NCBI RefSeq assembly: GCF_000444135.1
Contig: NZ_ATDK01000257.1
Coordinates: forward strand, 1-60,044
Direction: 5' to 3'
Length of the DNA: 60,044 nucleotides
Source: Pseudomonas avellanae BPIC 631
Lineage (GTDB): Bacteria > Pseudomonadota > Gammaproteobacteria > Pseudomonadales > Pseudomonadaceae
The notes beneath the pieces were generated by a model. That model saw nothing but the letters and a program-made list of their open reading frames with translations. It made no database searches and was not told where the DNA came from. The position numbers and the translations under genes are program-made. This document shows positions 35,110 to 44,513 of the stretch, one piece after another (within the stretch, counting starts at the first letter, position 1; each line of letters begins with the position of its first letter).

Positions 35110-36781
35110 CAATACCCTCCCCCCGTCTGCTTCAGTGCCACGGCCTGAAGTTAAACGTCGTCGCCTGAGCGTCTCGCTGATCTGGCTGGTGCCGATCATT
35201 GCAGCGATCATCGGGGCGTCCATGGCGTTTCACGACTGGATGAACATCGGGCCGAAGATCACCGTGAGCTTTTTGACCGCCGAAGGCCTGGAAGCCAACA
35301 AAACGCAGGTCAAATACAAGAACGTGGTCATCGGCATGGTCACCGAGATCAGCCTCAGCGACGACCGCACCCACGTACTGGCCAACATCGAGCTCAATAC
35401 CAGCGCATCGCCTTTCACGCGGATCGACAGCCAGTATTGGGTGGTACGCCCGCGCATTGGTGCCCACGGCGTATCGGGGGTCGATACCCTGCTGTCAGGC
35501 GCTTTCATTGGCGCAGACGCAGGCAGCTCGGACGAAACCAAGACCAGCTTCACCGGCCTGGAAACGCCGCCACCAGTGACCTTCGGCGAAAAAGGCAAGC
35601 GTTTCACCCTGCACACCGACGACCTGGGCTCGCTGGACATCGGCTCACCCATCTACTATCGCCGTATTCAGGTTGGCCAGGTGGTTGCCTATGACCTGTC
35701 CAAGGACGGCCGTGGCGTCGATATCCAGATCTTCATCAATGCGCCGAACGATCAGTACATCACCACCGACACGCGTTTCTGGAATGCCAGTGGCGTAGAC
35801 ATCACGGTTGGCGCCTCGGGGGTGAAGGTCAATACTCAGTCCCTGACCTCGATCATCTCCGGCGGCATCGCCTTCCGCGAGCCCAACTGGAGCCCCGAAA
35901 GCAAGCCGGCTGACGAGAATGCCGAATTCAAGATTTTTGAAGACCAGACCACAGCGCTGGCGCCGCCAGATGGCGAGCCACGTTACATCCGCATGCGTTT
36001 CAACCAGTCGCTTCGCGGGTTGGCGGTGAATGCATCGGTTGACTTCCTGGGCGTTACCATCGGCAAGGTGGTATCGGTAGACCTGGATTACGATCCGGCC
36101 ACCAAGACCTTCCCCGGTATTGTCGGTGCAGTGATCTACCCCAAGCGTCTGGGGGCTGCAGAGTCCAAGTTGAAGGAGCTGGGTGGCGCTGGGGATGAAG
36201 AGGAACAGTCCGCCAGAGTGCTGGGGGCGTTCGTCGCCAACGGCCTTCGTGCCCAGGTACGCAATGGCAACCTGTTGACCGGCCAGCTTTACATCGCCAT
36301 GGAGTTCGATCCGAAGGCGCCGAAAGTGTCGTTCAACGCCAAGGCCCGCCCGCTGGAAATCCCGACGGTGCCGGGCAGCTTCGACAAACTGCAGGAGCAA
36401 CTGCAGGCGTTCGTCGAGAAGCTCAGCAAACTGCCGATCGATCAACTGGCGGGCAATCTCAACGGCACCCTCAGCGAGCTGCAGAAGACGCTCAAGCAGG
36501 TCAACGGCAGCGTGCTGCCGCAAATGCGTGGCACCTTGCAGCAAGCCGAGAAAACCCTGGGCACCGCCAACGACTCGTTCGCTGAAGACTCGCCTGCGCG
36601 TCAGCAGTTGGGCCAGGCGCTGGATGAAGTGCAACGCACTGCTCGTTCGGTCCGGGTACTCACCGACTTCCTCAGCCGCCACCCCGAGTCGCTGATTCGC
36701 GGTCGCACCGGCGACGCCGCGCCACGTTCATTCAACGCACCGTCCTCGTCCCGAGCCATTGATCCGGAGCCAAAACAATGA
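35102..36781 (+). CDS. pqiB: PqiB-type MCE protein
   Basis: A 559-residue protein with one N-terminal membrane helix (about 17-38), then three MCE domains (starting near 45, 160 and 285, with GLEANKTQVKYKNVVIG in the first). A C-terminal helical stretch (about 430-520) in PqiB forms a needle across the periplasm. AGAGG precedes ATG 35102; TTG 35096 is less likely. It is expected to form hexamers that guide lipids between the membranes. Confidence 0.92.
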   Translation: MSDNTLPPSASVPRPEVKRRRLSVSLIWLVPIIAAIIGASMAFHDWMNIGPKITVSFLTAEGLEANKTQVKYKNVVIGMVTEISLSDDRTHVLANIELNTSASPFTRIDSQYWVVRPRIGAHGVSGVDTLLSGAFIGADAGSSDETKTSFTGLETPPPVTFGEKGKRFTLHTDDLGSLDIGSPIYYRRIQVGQVVAYDLSKDGRGVDIQIFINAPNDQYITTDTRFWNASGVDITVGASGVKVNTQSLTSIISGGIAFREPNWSPESKPADENAEFKIFEDQTTALAPPDGEPRYIRMRFNQSLRGLAVNASVDFLGVTIGKVVSVDLDYDPATKTFPGIVGAVIYPKRLGAAESKLKELGGAGDEEEQSARVLGAFVANGLRAQVRNGNLLTGQLYIAMEFDPKAPKVSFNAKARPLEIPTVPGSFDKLQEQLQAFVEKLSKLPIDQLAGNLNGTLSELQKTLKQVNGSVLPQMRGTLQQAEKTLGTANDSFAEDSPARQQLGQALDEVQRTARSVRVLTDFLSRHPESLIRGRTGDAAPRSFNAPSSSRAIDPEPKQ

Positions 36782-37401
36782 CCTTGCGCCTGAAACTGAT
36801 GGTACTCGCCGCTGCACTGGGCATGGGCGCCTGCACCTCGACGCAGACTCACTATTACACGCTGATCGCACCAATGGGCGCGACCAGCAACAGCGCAGCC
36901 AGGCCCGCGCCGTTCCAGTTCGAAATGCTCCCGGTGATCATGCCGGTGCAGGTCGACCAGCCGCCATTGGTGGTTCGTCAGGGCAACGGTAGCCTGGCGA
37001 TTCTGGACACCGAGCGCTGGGGATCGCCACTGGGCGACGAGTTTCACGATGCGCTGACCCCGCAACTGGAGCGTCGGTTCGGTAGCCGCGACATGGCCGG
37101 CCTGCCGAAAAACGGCGATCAGCCTGTGCTTTCGGTTCGCACGGACGTACGCCGCTTCGAGTCGATGCCCGGTCATTACGCCCTCATCGATGTGGTGTGG
37201 ACACTGGGCCTGCGCGAAGCAGGCGCTACCGCCGGCAGCAAAAGGCAAAGCCTGACCTGCAGCAGCGTGATCCGCGAGCAGGCTGGAGAAGGCATGGAAA
37301 ACCTGATTCTTGCCCACCAGAAAGCGGTTGCAACCCTGGCTGAAAAGATCGCAGCCACCGCGGCTAGCTGGGCGGCACAACCCTCATCCCGCTGCCTTTG
37401 A
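36778..37401 (+). CDS. pqiC: PqiC-type outer-membrane lipoprotein
   Basis: A 207-residue protein with lipobox GMGAC at about residues 15-19, followed by an ABC-type transport auxiliary (DUF330) domain with HYYTLIAP at its start and PVIMPVQVDQPPLVVRQ. PqiC docks PqiB at the outer membrane. It overlaps pqiB by ATGA. The four genes form a tight operon. Confidence 0.88.
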   Translation: MTLRLKLMVLAAALGMGACTSTQTHYYTLIAPMGATSNSAARPAPFQFEMLPVIMPVQVDQPPLVVRQGNGSLAILDTERWGSPLGDEFHDALTPQLERRFGSRDMAGLPKNGDQPVLSVRTDVRRFESMPGHYALIDVVWTLGLREAGATAGSKRQSLTCSSVIREQAGEGMENLILAHQKAVATLAEKIAATAASWAAQPSSRCL

Positions 37402-37408
37402 GGCCTTT

Positions 37409-37431
37409 GGGAGGTCGGTATACGACCTCCC
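37409..37431. terminator. Perfect hairpin after pqiC, possible terminator
   Basis: GGGAGGTCG-gtata-CGACCTCCC has 9-bp arms, but no T-tract follows. It may end the operon with help or protect the 3' end. Nothing else is evident up to the next gene at 37681. Confidence 0.5.
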
Positions 37432-37680
37432 GATGTAACTTGAAACGCCTTTTAGAACCCCTGCTTAAAAGCATTCAAGTCCGTATAAAAATGTATCACC
37501 GCGTTTAATTCCTACGTAGACTCTCTTCACTGCCTGGCACGTTAGTACCTGATTGCACCGAACAAGCGGTTTTCCGTGGTTGTTCGAGCGCCTTGCCGGT
37601 TGTTGCCAGAAACGTTTGTTAACCCTGACTGTTGCGGTAAGCCCAGAGCCTCTGGCAGACAGTCTATCGAGGACAAACGT

Positions 37681-38130
37681 ATGACAGGGATAGGTCCACG
37701 GCTCAAAAAAGAACGCTTGCGACTGAAGATTTCGCAGAGTGCACTCGGTGCCATCGGCGGCGTCGAAACCAACGCCCAGGGCAACTACGAGAACGGCGTG
37801 CGCTCCCCACGCGCAGACTACCTGTCGCGCATTGCGGATGCAGGCGTCAACGTCACCTACGTCGTTACCGGTTTCAGCAATTCTTCACCCACCCTCACAG
37901 CGAAGGTCACGACCAGCCAGGAAAGTGACCCGCTCAACCGCGTCGTTGCTCGCTTGCACGGCGACCTGCATAACGTGACGCAGAACATTTACCATGTCAC
38001 CCGCCTGATGGAGTCAAACGCATACGACGGGGACTGGAACAGCGCGCAACTGGAAACGATCAAGAACGACGCAGAAGCCATCACCGTCGCGACCGTTCGA
38101 CTGATCTACATGACCTCGAAACTGAAGTAA
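37681..38130 (+). CDS. XRE-family (Cro/C1-type HTH) regulator
   Basis: A 149-residue protein with an HTH_3 domain at about 5-65 (GPRLKKERLRLKISQSALG and YENGVRSPRADYL). The C-terminal half is helical and has no assigned domain. A GAGGACAAACGT ribosome region precedes ATG 37681. The HTH resembles phage-repressor-like regulators, but no phage genes lie nearby. Confidence 0.85.
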   Translation: MTGIGPRLKKERLRLKISQSALGAIGGVETNAQGNYENGVRSPRADYLSRIADAGVNVTYVVTGFSNSSPTLTAKVTTSQESDPLNRVVARLHGDLHNVTQNIYHVTRLMESNAYDGDWNSAQLETIKNDAEAITVATVRLIYMTSKLK

Positions 38131-38157
38131 ACTGGATTCCTGTGCAGCCAGGCCGGC

Positions 38158-39068
38158 TCACTGTGCAGGGAACGCGTTGACCCTGAGTTTCTCCATCACC
38201 AACCCGATGAACGCCGAGACCGCCAGAGGCAACTGTTGCCGACTGGGGTAAAGCACATGCAGGCCATGACTGGTGCGCTGATACTGCGCCATTACCGGCA
38301 CCAGCAAACCGTTACGCAGATCGGTACGAATCAAGGTCGCTGGAAGCAACGCGATACCCAGACCGGCGAGCGTCGCTTTGCGCAATGCCTGAGCGGTGTT
38401 GGCGTTGAAACGACTGGAGAGCTGCACATCATGCATTTTCGCGTCCGGCCCGAGCATTCGCCAGGTGGTAGAACCGCCTGGATACGCTGCGCTGACGCAG
38501 TCATGCGCCTGCAGACTCTCCAGCGAATCGGGCATGCCGCGAGTCGCGAGATAGGCAGGGCTGGCAACCATGCCGTCACGCGCCTCTTCGATCAGTTGAC
38601 GCCCCACATAACCTGAATCCTGCAAAGGGCCGCCCCGGAACGCGATGTCCAGCCGGTCGGCGATCAGATCGGCGCGCTCGTCACTGAGCACGAACTCAAG
38701 CTGTACGCGGGGGTAGCGGGCGAGAAAGTCGGCGACCCAGTCAATCGAGAAAAAATCGAAGAAGTCCGCCATTGCCGCAATGCGCACTCGGCCGCTGGGC
38801 TCTTCTCGCCCGGAGACAAGCTGCTCGGCGGCGCTCATCAGGCCATCGACAGCCGCCGTGCAACGTTCATAAAAGTGCTCACCTGTCTGGGTCAACACCA
38901 GCTTGCGCGTGGAGCGCTGCAACAAGCGCGTCCCCAGTTGCACCTCCAGGTGCTGAATCCGCCGCTGACCGTATTCGACGGCATGCCCAACTGCCTCGCG
39001 GCCTGCGCGAAACTACCGCTGCGCACCACCTGCACAAACAGCGCGACATCATTGAGATCCGGAATCAC
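38158..39068 (-). pseudogene. LysR-family regulator broken by a one-base frameshift
   Basis: The N-terminus (GTG 39068; VIPDLNDVALFVQVVRSGSF, HTH to SNTVS) and the remainder (RRIQHLEVQLGTRLL onward, to 38158) lie in different frames. They join at minus-strand gtcagcggcggattcag near 38965-38985, where the family sequence NTVSRRIQHLE would need one more base. The effector domain is complete. So this is either a true recent frameshift or a sequence error. It lies divergent from the pirin gene, its probable target. Confidence 0.85.
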
Positions 39069-39180
39069 GCGCTTATTCCTTCTATTTATGGATGAGTGCA
39101 AGCCAACTATACCGGCTAATAAGCCCATTCGCAGACGCTTATGCTGTGAGCTCAGGCATAAAGCCCAGAGGAAGAACCCC

Positions 39181-40017
39181 ATGAACAGCATCGTCGACAT
39201 CAAGCCTCGCGCCATCACCCATCGCACCAGCGGCAGAAAACGCGGGCCTATCACCCGCTTGATGAGCCCGGGCGATCTGGGTCAGTTGCTCAAACCTTTT
39301 ATTTTTCTCGATAAGTTCGGCTTCAAGCCCGAGCCGGGTAACAAGGGATTCGGCATGCACCCGCACTCAGGCATCGCGACGCTGACTTACATGATCGAAG
39401 GCGAACTGGCTTACGAGGACACCACCGGGAAATCCGGACTGCTGCCGAGCGGCGGCGTGGAATGGATGAGTGCCGGTAACGGGGTGTGGCACGACGCCAA
39501 GCCGGTGAACGATGCGCCCATCAGCGGCTTTCAGTTGTGGGTAGCCCTGCCCGCCGCACAGGAAAACGGCCCGGCGCACAGTGTTTATCTGGCGGCCTCC
39601 CAGGTTGCCCAGGAGGGCCCGGCGCAGGTGCTGCTGGGGCGTTACGGCAGTGCTCAAAGCAGCATCCCCGCACCGGCAGGCATGAATTATCTGGCTGTGC
39701 GTTTGCAGGATGGCGAGCACTGGCGTTACACACCGCCAGCAGGCCATACCGTGGGCTGGCTGGCAGTCAACTCGGGGCACCTCGACGCAGACGGCCCGAT
39801 CACGGCGGGTGAAATGGCGGTGTTCGAAGAATCGGACCGCCCTATCGACTTCGTGGCGACCGGCCCGACCTGTTTCGTACTGGGATCGGCGATAAAGCAT
39901 CCGCACAATCTGGTGACCGGGTATTACTCGGTCCACACCAGCCAGGCCGCGCTGATACAGGGCGAACAGGAAATCGAACGCATCGGTGCCCTGCTGCGCG
40001 CAGAAGGCAGGCTGTAA
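39181..40017 (+). CDS. Pirin family protein
   Basis: A 278-residue bicupin. The N-terminal metal site is HPHSGIATLTYMIEGEL with later EWMSAGNGVWHDA; the C-terminal pirin domain holds VFEESD and the GSAIKHPHN end. Bacterial pirins can act as quercetin dioxygenases or bind metabolic enzymes. GAGGAAG precedes ATG 39181. It is divergent from the frameshifted LysR gene. Confidence 0.9.
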   Translation: MNSIVDIKPRAITHRTSGRKRGPITRLMSPGDLGQLLKPFIFLDKFGFKPEPGNKGFGMHPHSGIATLTYMIEGELAYEDTTGKSGLLPSGGVEWMSAGNGVWHDAKPVNDAPISGFQLWVALPAAQENGPAHSVYLAASQVAQEGPAQVLLGRYGSAQSSIPAPAGMNYLAVRLQDGEHWRYTPPAGHTVGWLAVNSGHLDADGPITAGEMAVFEESDRPIDFVATGPTCFVLGSAIKHPHNLVTGYYSVHTSQAALIQGEQEIERIGALLRAEGRL

Positions 40018-40029
40018 ACGTGCCGTTCT

Positions 40030-40257
40030 TTACACCAAGCTGTCGAGTTCGGCGAGGTGCTCAGGCGCGATGATCAACTCGCTCGCGGCCAGGTTCTCGG
40101 GCAAATGCGCGACCGAGGACGTGCCGGGGATCAGCAGGATGTTAGGCGCGCGCTGTAACAACCACGCCAGCGCGACGCACAGGGGGGAGGCATCAAGCTG
40201 CGCGGCTACGCGAGTCAGGATTGCCGACTGAAAGGGTGAAAAACCGCCCATCGGGTC
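40030..40257 (-). pseudogene. Aldo/keto reductase 3' remnant
   Basis: Only about 75 residues remain: the C-terminal end with VALAWLLQRAP, LLIPGTSSVAHLPEN and LAASELIIA, typical of the last part of aldo/keto reductases of about 290 residues. The catalytic tetrad part is missing. The 5' side ends abruptly where a LysR remnant begins on the other strand. Confidence 0.85.
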
Positions 40258-40258
40258 G

Positions 40259-40684
40259 CGCTTCCAGCGCTTCGCCACCGCAGCCTCGCCCGCTTATCTG
40301 GCCGCCAGAGGACGCCCCGAGCACCCACGTGACTTGCTGAACCACGCGTGCCTGCGCGGCAAGTTTCCCAGCGGCAACCTGCCGCCCTGGGAATACGAGC
40401 GAAAGGGTGAGACCGTCAGGGTCGACCCGAGTGGCCCATTGATTGTGAGAATAGGCGGCGTATTCGACCTGACCGTACAAGCGGCAATCGACGGCCTGGG
40501 CGTTGTCCATCTGTTCGAAGACTGGCTGCGTCCGCACCTGGACAGCGGAGCGCTGGAACCGATACTCGAGCCCTGGTGGCAACGCTTTACCGGGCCGTAT
40601 CTGTATTATCACGGCCATCGTTACCTGCCCTCACAGCTGAGGGCGTTCATCGACTTTATCAATGCCGGTCGAGACGCCAGCTGA
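40259..40684 (+). pseudogene. LysR-family regulator 3' remnant
   Basis: The frame reads from FATAASPAYLAARGRPEHP through LVRI..., LTVQAAIDGLGVVHL and ending FIDFINAGRD. This is the C-terminal half of a LysR effector domain, as in regulators that control aldo/keto reductases. The HTH and first effector subdomain are gone. The ATG at 40334 is internal and gives a fragment only. Confidence 0.85.
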
Positions 40685-40708
40685 GCGAATCGACCTCACG
40701 TGCGCCGG

Positions 40709-42238
40709 TCAGCTCATGGACGGCGCCACGCCTGCAGGGTGACGCTGCGGCGCAGCCATGGCGAACAGCTCATCGACACGTCGCACTTCCTCGGCGCTCG
40801 GCTTGATGGCCACGGCGCAGGCGACAAAAATGCCCGCATTGAAGATCAGCCCGACGATACCGCTGGTCAACGAACCCAGCCCGGGAATGTCATCCGGGTA
40901 GATTGTGGTCAGCACGATGGCGATCACAATGCCCACCAGCATGCCGGCAATCGCGCCCTGCTTGTTGCCGCGACGGCTGAACACCCCGAAGAACAGCGGC
41001 ACCGCCAGTTGAATGATGCCCTGATAGGAAATCTGCGCCAGCAGTTGCAAGCGTGCGTAATCGAAGGTCAGGTACGCCAGCAACGACGCTGCGGCAATGA
41101 ACACGACCATGCCGGCCTTGGCGAGTACGGTCTTTTCGCGATCACTGCGCGGCTTGCTCCAGGTCGCCAGATCGTTGGCGAACTGCGTACCGCACACCTG
41201 CACGCAACCGTCGACATGGCCGATGCTGGCGGCCAGAACGATCATGATTGCCACGGCCAGCAACCACGGCCCGCCAATGTCGAACAGCGACAGGAACCAG
41301 CCATGCTGCGGATGGGCCGCCACGTTCGGGTCCTGGCTGATGGCGGCGGCGAACAGCATCAGAATGCCGTAAAAGCCACCCACTAGCAGGATCGTCAGCA
41401 GTGTGCCCTTCTTGACCGAGCGCACACCGCTGGCGGTGTAGATACGCTGGAAGCTCATGGGCCAGCACATCGAGCCGATCACGCCGGTAAAGATCAGGCT
41501 GAACATGTACATCGGCCCATAGGTGCTGCCTGTACCGCCAGGAATCACCAGCATGCTGGCGGGCAGTTGCGACAGGTTCGAGAACGACGCCTGATCACCG
41601 AACATCAAGAAGATGCACAGCGCAGCGCACAGCACGTAGGCAATCAGCCCTTGGTACATGTCGGTCATGATCAGGCCGCGCATGCCCATGCTGACCGTCC
41701 AGTATTGACGGATCAGGATCACGGCAACCCCGACCAGCAGGCAGGTGGTCACACCCCAGCGACCGAAACTGGCGAACTGGAACAACGTCGCAAGGGCCTG
41801 AATGCCCATCACCACCCACGGGAATACCGAGATGATGCCGATGATCGAAGCGATACGTTTGACCACCGGGCTGTTGAAGCGCATGCCCAGCAAATCCGGC
41901 TGGGTGGTCAGGTTGAAGCGTTTGCCCCAGGTCCAGGCGCGGTTGGCCATCAGGTACATCGCCGTCACCCCGAGTGTGGCGTAGACCATGCCGTAAAAGC
42001 CCAGCGCACCGCCGACGGACAGCGCAAAGAACGCGGTAAAGGTCGCGCCCGGCCACCAGGAGTTGGTGTAGCACATGGCGATGAACCACGGACCGTAGGA
42101 ACGCCCGCCCACGGCGTAATCGGAAAAGCTGTCGCTTTTGCGGTTGGTCGCATAAAGCACGGCAATCATGCCGGCCAGAAACACGCCGATCAGACCAAAC
42201 GTGATGTACAGATCCGAACCCGTTGTTGTGCTGATCAT
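40709..42238 (-). CDS. Sodium:solute symporter (SSF family)
   Basis: A 509-residue membrane protein with about 13 helices. It has the SSF signs DYAVGGRSYGPWFIAMCYTN near the N-terminus, TDMYQGLIAY mid-chain and a conserved VFSRRGNKQGAIAGMLVG late. It takes up an organic solute with Na+. It overlaps the DUF3311 gene (ATGA at 42235-42238) and is the last gene of the operon that begins with the amidase. The substrate is unknown. Confidence 0.9.
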   Translation of the reverse strand: MISTTTGSDLYITFGLIGVFLAGMIAVLYATNRKSDSFSDYAVGGRSYGPWFIAMCYTNSWWPGATFTAFFALSVGGALGFYGMVYATLGVTAMYLMANRAWTWGKRFNLTTQPDLLGMRFNSPVVKRIASIIGIISVFPWVVMGIQALATLFQFASFGRWGVTTCLLVGVAVILIRQYWTVSMGMRGLIMTDMYQGLIAYVLCAALCIFLMFGDQASFSNLSQLPASMLVIPGGTGSTYGPMYMFSLIFTGVIGSMCWPMSFQRIYTASGVRSVKKGTLLTILLVGGFYGILMLFAAAISQDPNVAAHPQHGWFLSLFDIGGPWLLAVAIMIVLAASIGHVDGCVQVCGTQFANDLATWSKPRSDREKTVLAKAGMVVFIAAASLLAYLTFDYARLQLLAQISYQGIIQLAVPLFFGVFSRRGNKQGAIAGMLVGIVIAIVLTTIYPDDIPGLGSLTSGIVGLIFNAGIFVACAVAIKPSAEEVRRVDELFAMAAPQRHPAGVAPSMS

Positions 42239-42495
42239 TGTGCATCCCCTTCTTCAGGAATTTCGCCTAACAGGGACTCGACCACGTACAGCACCCACAG
42301 GCCCAGGCCCATCAGCACGGCGATCAGAATCCAGTAGAAGATCGGCAGCGGAATGCCCAGTACCAGCACGCTGCTGCCACTGACGTTGAGGTAGAACGGC
42401 GGAAACAGCGCCATCATCAACAAGGCGAAAAAATAAAGGGCAAACACCAGGCTTTTCAGGCGGCCGGGGTTGCTTGAGGGCGGAACGTTACTCAT
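42235..42495 (-). CDS. DUF3311 small membrane protein
   Basis: An 86-residue protein with two membrane helices (about 15-35 and 45-68) and an acidic tail, LLGEIPEEGDAQ. DUF3311 proteins commonly sit directly before SSF symporters and are probably accessory subunits. ATG 42495 has GGAGTGCTC-side sequence (AAGGAGCACTCC on the minus strand) upstream. Confidence 0.85.
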   Translation of the reverse strand: MSNVPPSSNPGRLKSLVFALYFFALLMMALFPPFYLNVSGSSVLVLGIPLPIFYWILIAVLMGLGLWVLYVVESLLGEIPEEGDAQ

Positions 42496-42618
42496 GGAGT
42501 GCTCCTTGAATTTCAGGATCTGGCTATTGATAAGTGACCGGATAGAACTCAAGCAGTAAAAGGAGCATGCGGTAATCCGCTATTTTCTTGTTGTGGGTTG
42601 CAGCGTGGGCCTGGCGGG

Positions 42619-43554
42619 TTACGCCTGTCGCAGCCAGGTTTCCCATTGCGAATCATTGATGATGCTGCGCGCACGCATGTGTTTCCAGGTGCCGTATTTG
42701 TAGAAATCGAAGTCCAGTTGCGAGACCGCATGCTGAACCATCGCCCATGTCGACCATTTGAGGTCGGCCAGCGCCTTGTTCAGCTTGATACGCGCCACGG
42801 TTTGCGCACTCACCTGGCCGAAGTAGTCCTCGATCAGCGCCAGCTCCATGTCGTCGCTGAAAAACATTTCGCCAAACCACAACGCCAGCTCGTAATGGCG
42901 ATCGTTGTTGGAGGCGTACTCGAAATCCACCAAGCGAATCTGGCGCTCGGCGTTGAGCATGAAGTTGCCCGCCAGCGTGTCGTTCATGCACGGTGCCAGA
43001 TCGATTCCGGACGCTTCAAGGGCCGCTTTGGCGCGCTGATACTGCAAGCACAGCCAGCTGTCGTCCTGGGGTTTGAGGCCCTTGAGTTCCGCAACCTGGC
43101 CCTGGTGTTCGGCGATCATGTCGAAGACCGTCTTGGTCTGTTTCAGCAGGGGTTGATCGTTAAAAGCCTTGAGCCCATGCAAAGCGCCATGACGTATGTC
43201 GCGTTGCAGAAAGTCATGGTTGGACGACGCTCGCCAGCCTTCCATGAACTCGAACACCTCGACACCAAATGCTTCGAGAAACGCGAACACTGGCGCGCCG
43301 TAGCCGGTTTGCGCCGCTTTCACGCTGGCTTCGTGAGCGGTGTGGCGATCAATGAACATTTCCGTACCCGCGCCCGGCACCTTGAAGAAATACGCCGTGT
43401 CGGCCCCTTCGACCTCGACCCGCCAGTTGGTGTTGGAGATCCCGCCGCTGACCGGTGCGTAACCGACACGTCGGCCCTGCCAGCTGTCGATACTGCGCAC
43501 GGCGGCTTCCAGCTGGCGCTCCTGGGTGCTGGTGGATTGCCCTAATATTTTCAT
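42619..43554 (-). CDS. Choline kinase-like small-molecule kinase
   Basis: A 311-residue protein of the choline/ethanolamine kinase (APH-fold) group. SGGISNTNW is the nucleotide loop, CMNDTLAGNFML the Brenner motif and VDFEYASNN the DFG-like metal site. The usual His of HND is Met here, while the catalytic Asp and later Asn are kept. It overlaps the gene before it by 4 bases, so the two kinases are made together. It likely phosphorylates an alcohol or amino alcohol released from the imported compound. Confidence 0.82.
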   Translation of the reverse strand: MKILGQSTSTQERQLEAAVRSIDSWQGRRVGYAPVSGGISNTNWRVEVEGADTAYFFKVPGAGTEMFIDRHTAHEASVKAAQTGYGAPVFAFLEAFGVEVFEFMEGWRASSNHDFLQRDIRHGALHGLKAFNDQPLLKQTKTVFDMIAEHQGQVAELKGLKPQDDSWLCLQYQRAKAALEASGIDLAPCMNDTLAGNFMLNAERQIRLVDFEYASNNDRHYELALWFGEMFFSDDMELALIEDYFGQVSAQTVARIKLNKALADLKWSTWAMVQHAVSQLDFDFYKYGTWKHMRARSIINDSQWETWLRQA

Positions 43555-44504
43555 GCTCTACCCTCCTGAATCTGACGCATCCAGCCTTCCAGCCGTGGGT
43601 CCTGAACACATTGCCGACAGCGCAGCAACGTCCATTGCCCGACCTTGGAGAACTCCAGTTGCCTGGCAGAGGTGCTGCCGCTCCAGAACCCCCACAACGT
43701 CCAGTACCAGTCATTGATCAGCGCATACAGCCGGCAGACGGCGTAGTCGATTTCAAGGCACTGGCCCGCCCAAGCGCTGATACCGGCGCGCCACTCGCTC
43801 TCGAACGAATAAAGCTCATTGAGGGTAATCGCCACGTCGTACCACGGGTCCATGCAGCCGCCGTAGTCAAAATCCACCAGGCGTAACTGACCGTCGCCGG
43901 ACACCATCACGTTGCTGGCCACGCCATCACCGTGCACCGGCACGGACCGAAGCTGACGTTTTTGCAAGGCCTGCCAGACCATGTCGACGCAGCGGTCGAT
44001 CCATTGGTGCTCGGCGGGCAGCGCAACGCCATCGCGCTTGCACAGTGCGCGAAGGCGCTCGATATCCGTCATCGGTGAGCGGGTGAAGTCCGGCGCAGGC
44101 CCGGCGTGCACCTGGCGTTTGAGTGCCCACAGCGCGTCCAGCCGACCCGGTGCGAGCAGGTCATCAAGCCGCGCGGTGCGCCATTGAGGCCCCAGGTCTT
44201 CAAAAATCAACACGCCGTGGGTCTGGTCTGCACCGAGCAAACGCGGGGCTGCACCACTGCGGCCCGCGCATTCGCTGGCCTGCGCCGCCTGCTCGACATC
44301 AATCAGTTGCGCCATATCGGCCTGCAGGACTTTTACATAGCAGTTGCCATTGGCACCGATCACCCGAAAACCTGCCCACTCGGTGGACAGCCGCGACGGC
44401 GATGCCACGCCCTGCGTGACGGGCTCGACGTGCGGCGCTGCGTCGAATCCGTAACTCGCCAACGCGCCAAGCAGGCGTGTGTTCAGGCTTTGTGCATATG
44501 ACAT
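43551..44504 (-). CDS. Aminoglycoside phosphotransferase-like small-molecule kinase
   Basis: A 317-residue APH-fold kinase with intact VPVHGDGVASNVMV (H, D and N all present) and VDFDYGGCMDPWYD. It is distinct from the next protein but of the same fold and nearly the same length. The adjacent pair may be a duplicated kinase that now acts in two steps or as a heterodimer. It lies in the operon between the M20-type hydrolase and the second kinase. Confidence 0.82.
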   Translation of the reverse strand: MSYAQSLNTRLLGALASYGFDAAPHVEPVTQGVASPSRLSTEWAGFRVIGANGNCYVKVLQADMAQLIDVEQAAQASECAGRSGAAPRLLGADQTHGVLIFEDLGPQWRTARLDDLLAPGRLDALWALKRQVHAGPAPDFTRSPMTDIERLRALCKRDGVALPAEHQWIDRCVDMVWQALQKRQLRSVPVHGDGVASNVMVSGDGQLRLVDFDYGGCMDPWYDVAITLNELYSFESEWRAGISAWAGQCLEIDYAVCRLYALINDWYWTLWGFWSGSTSARQLEFSKVGQWTLLRCRQCVQDPRLEGWMRQIQEGRA

Positions 44505-44513
44505 GGTCAGCCC

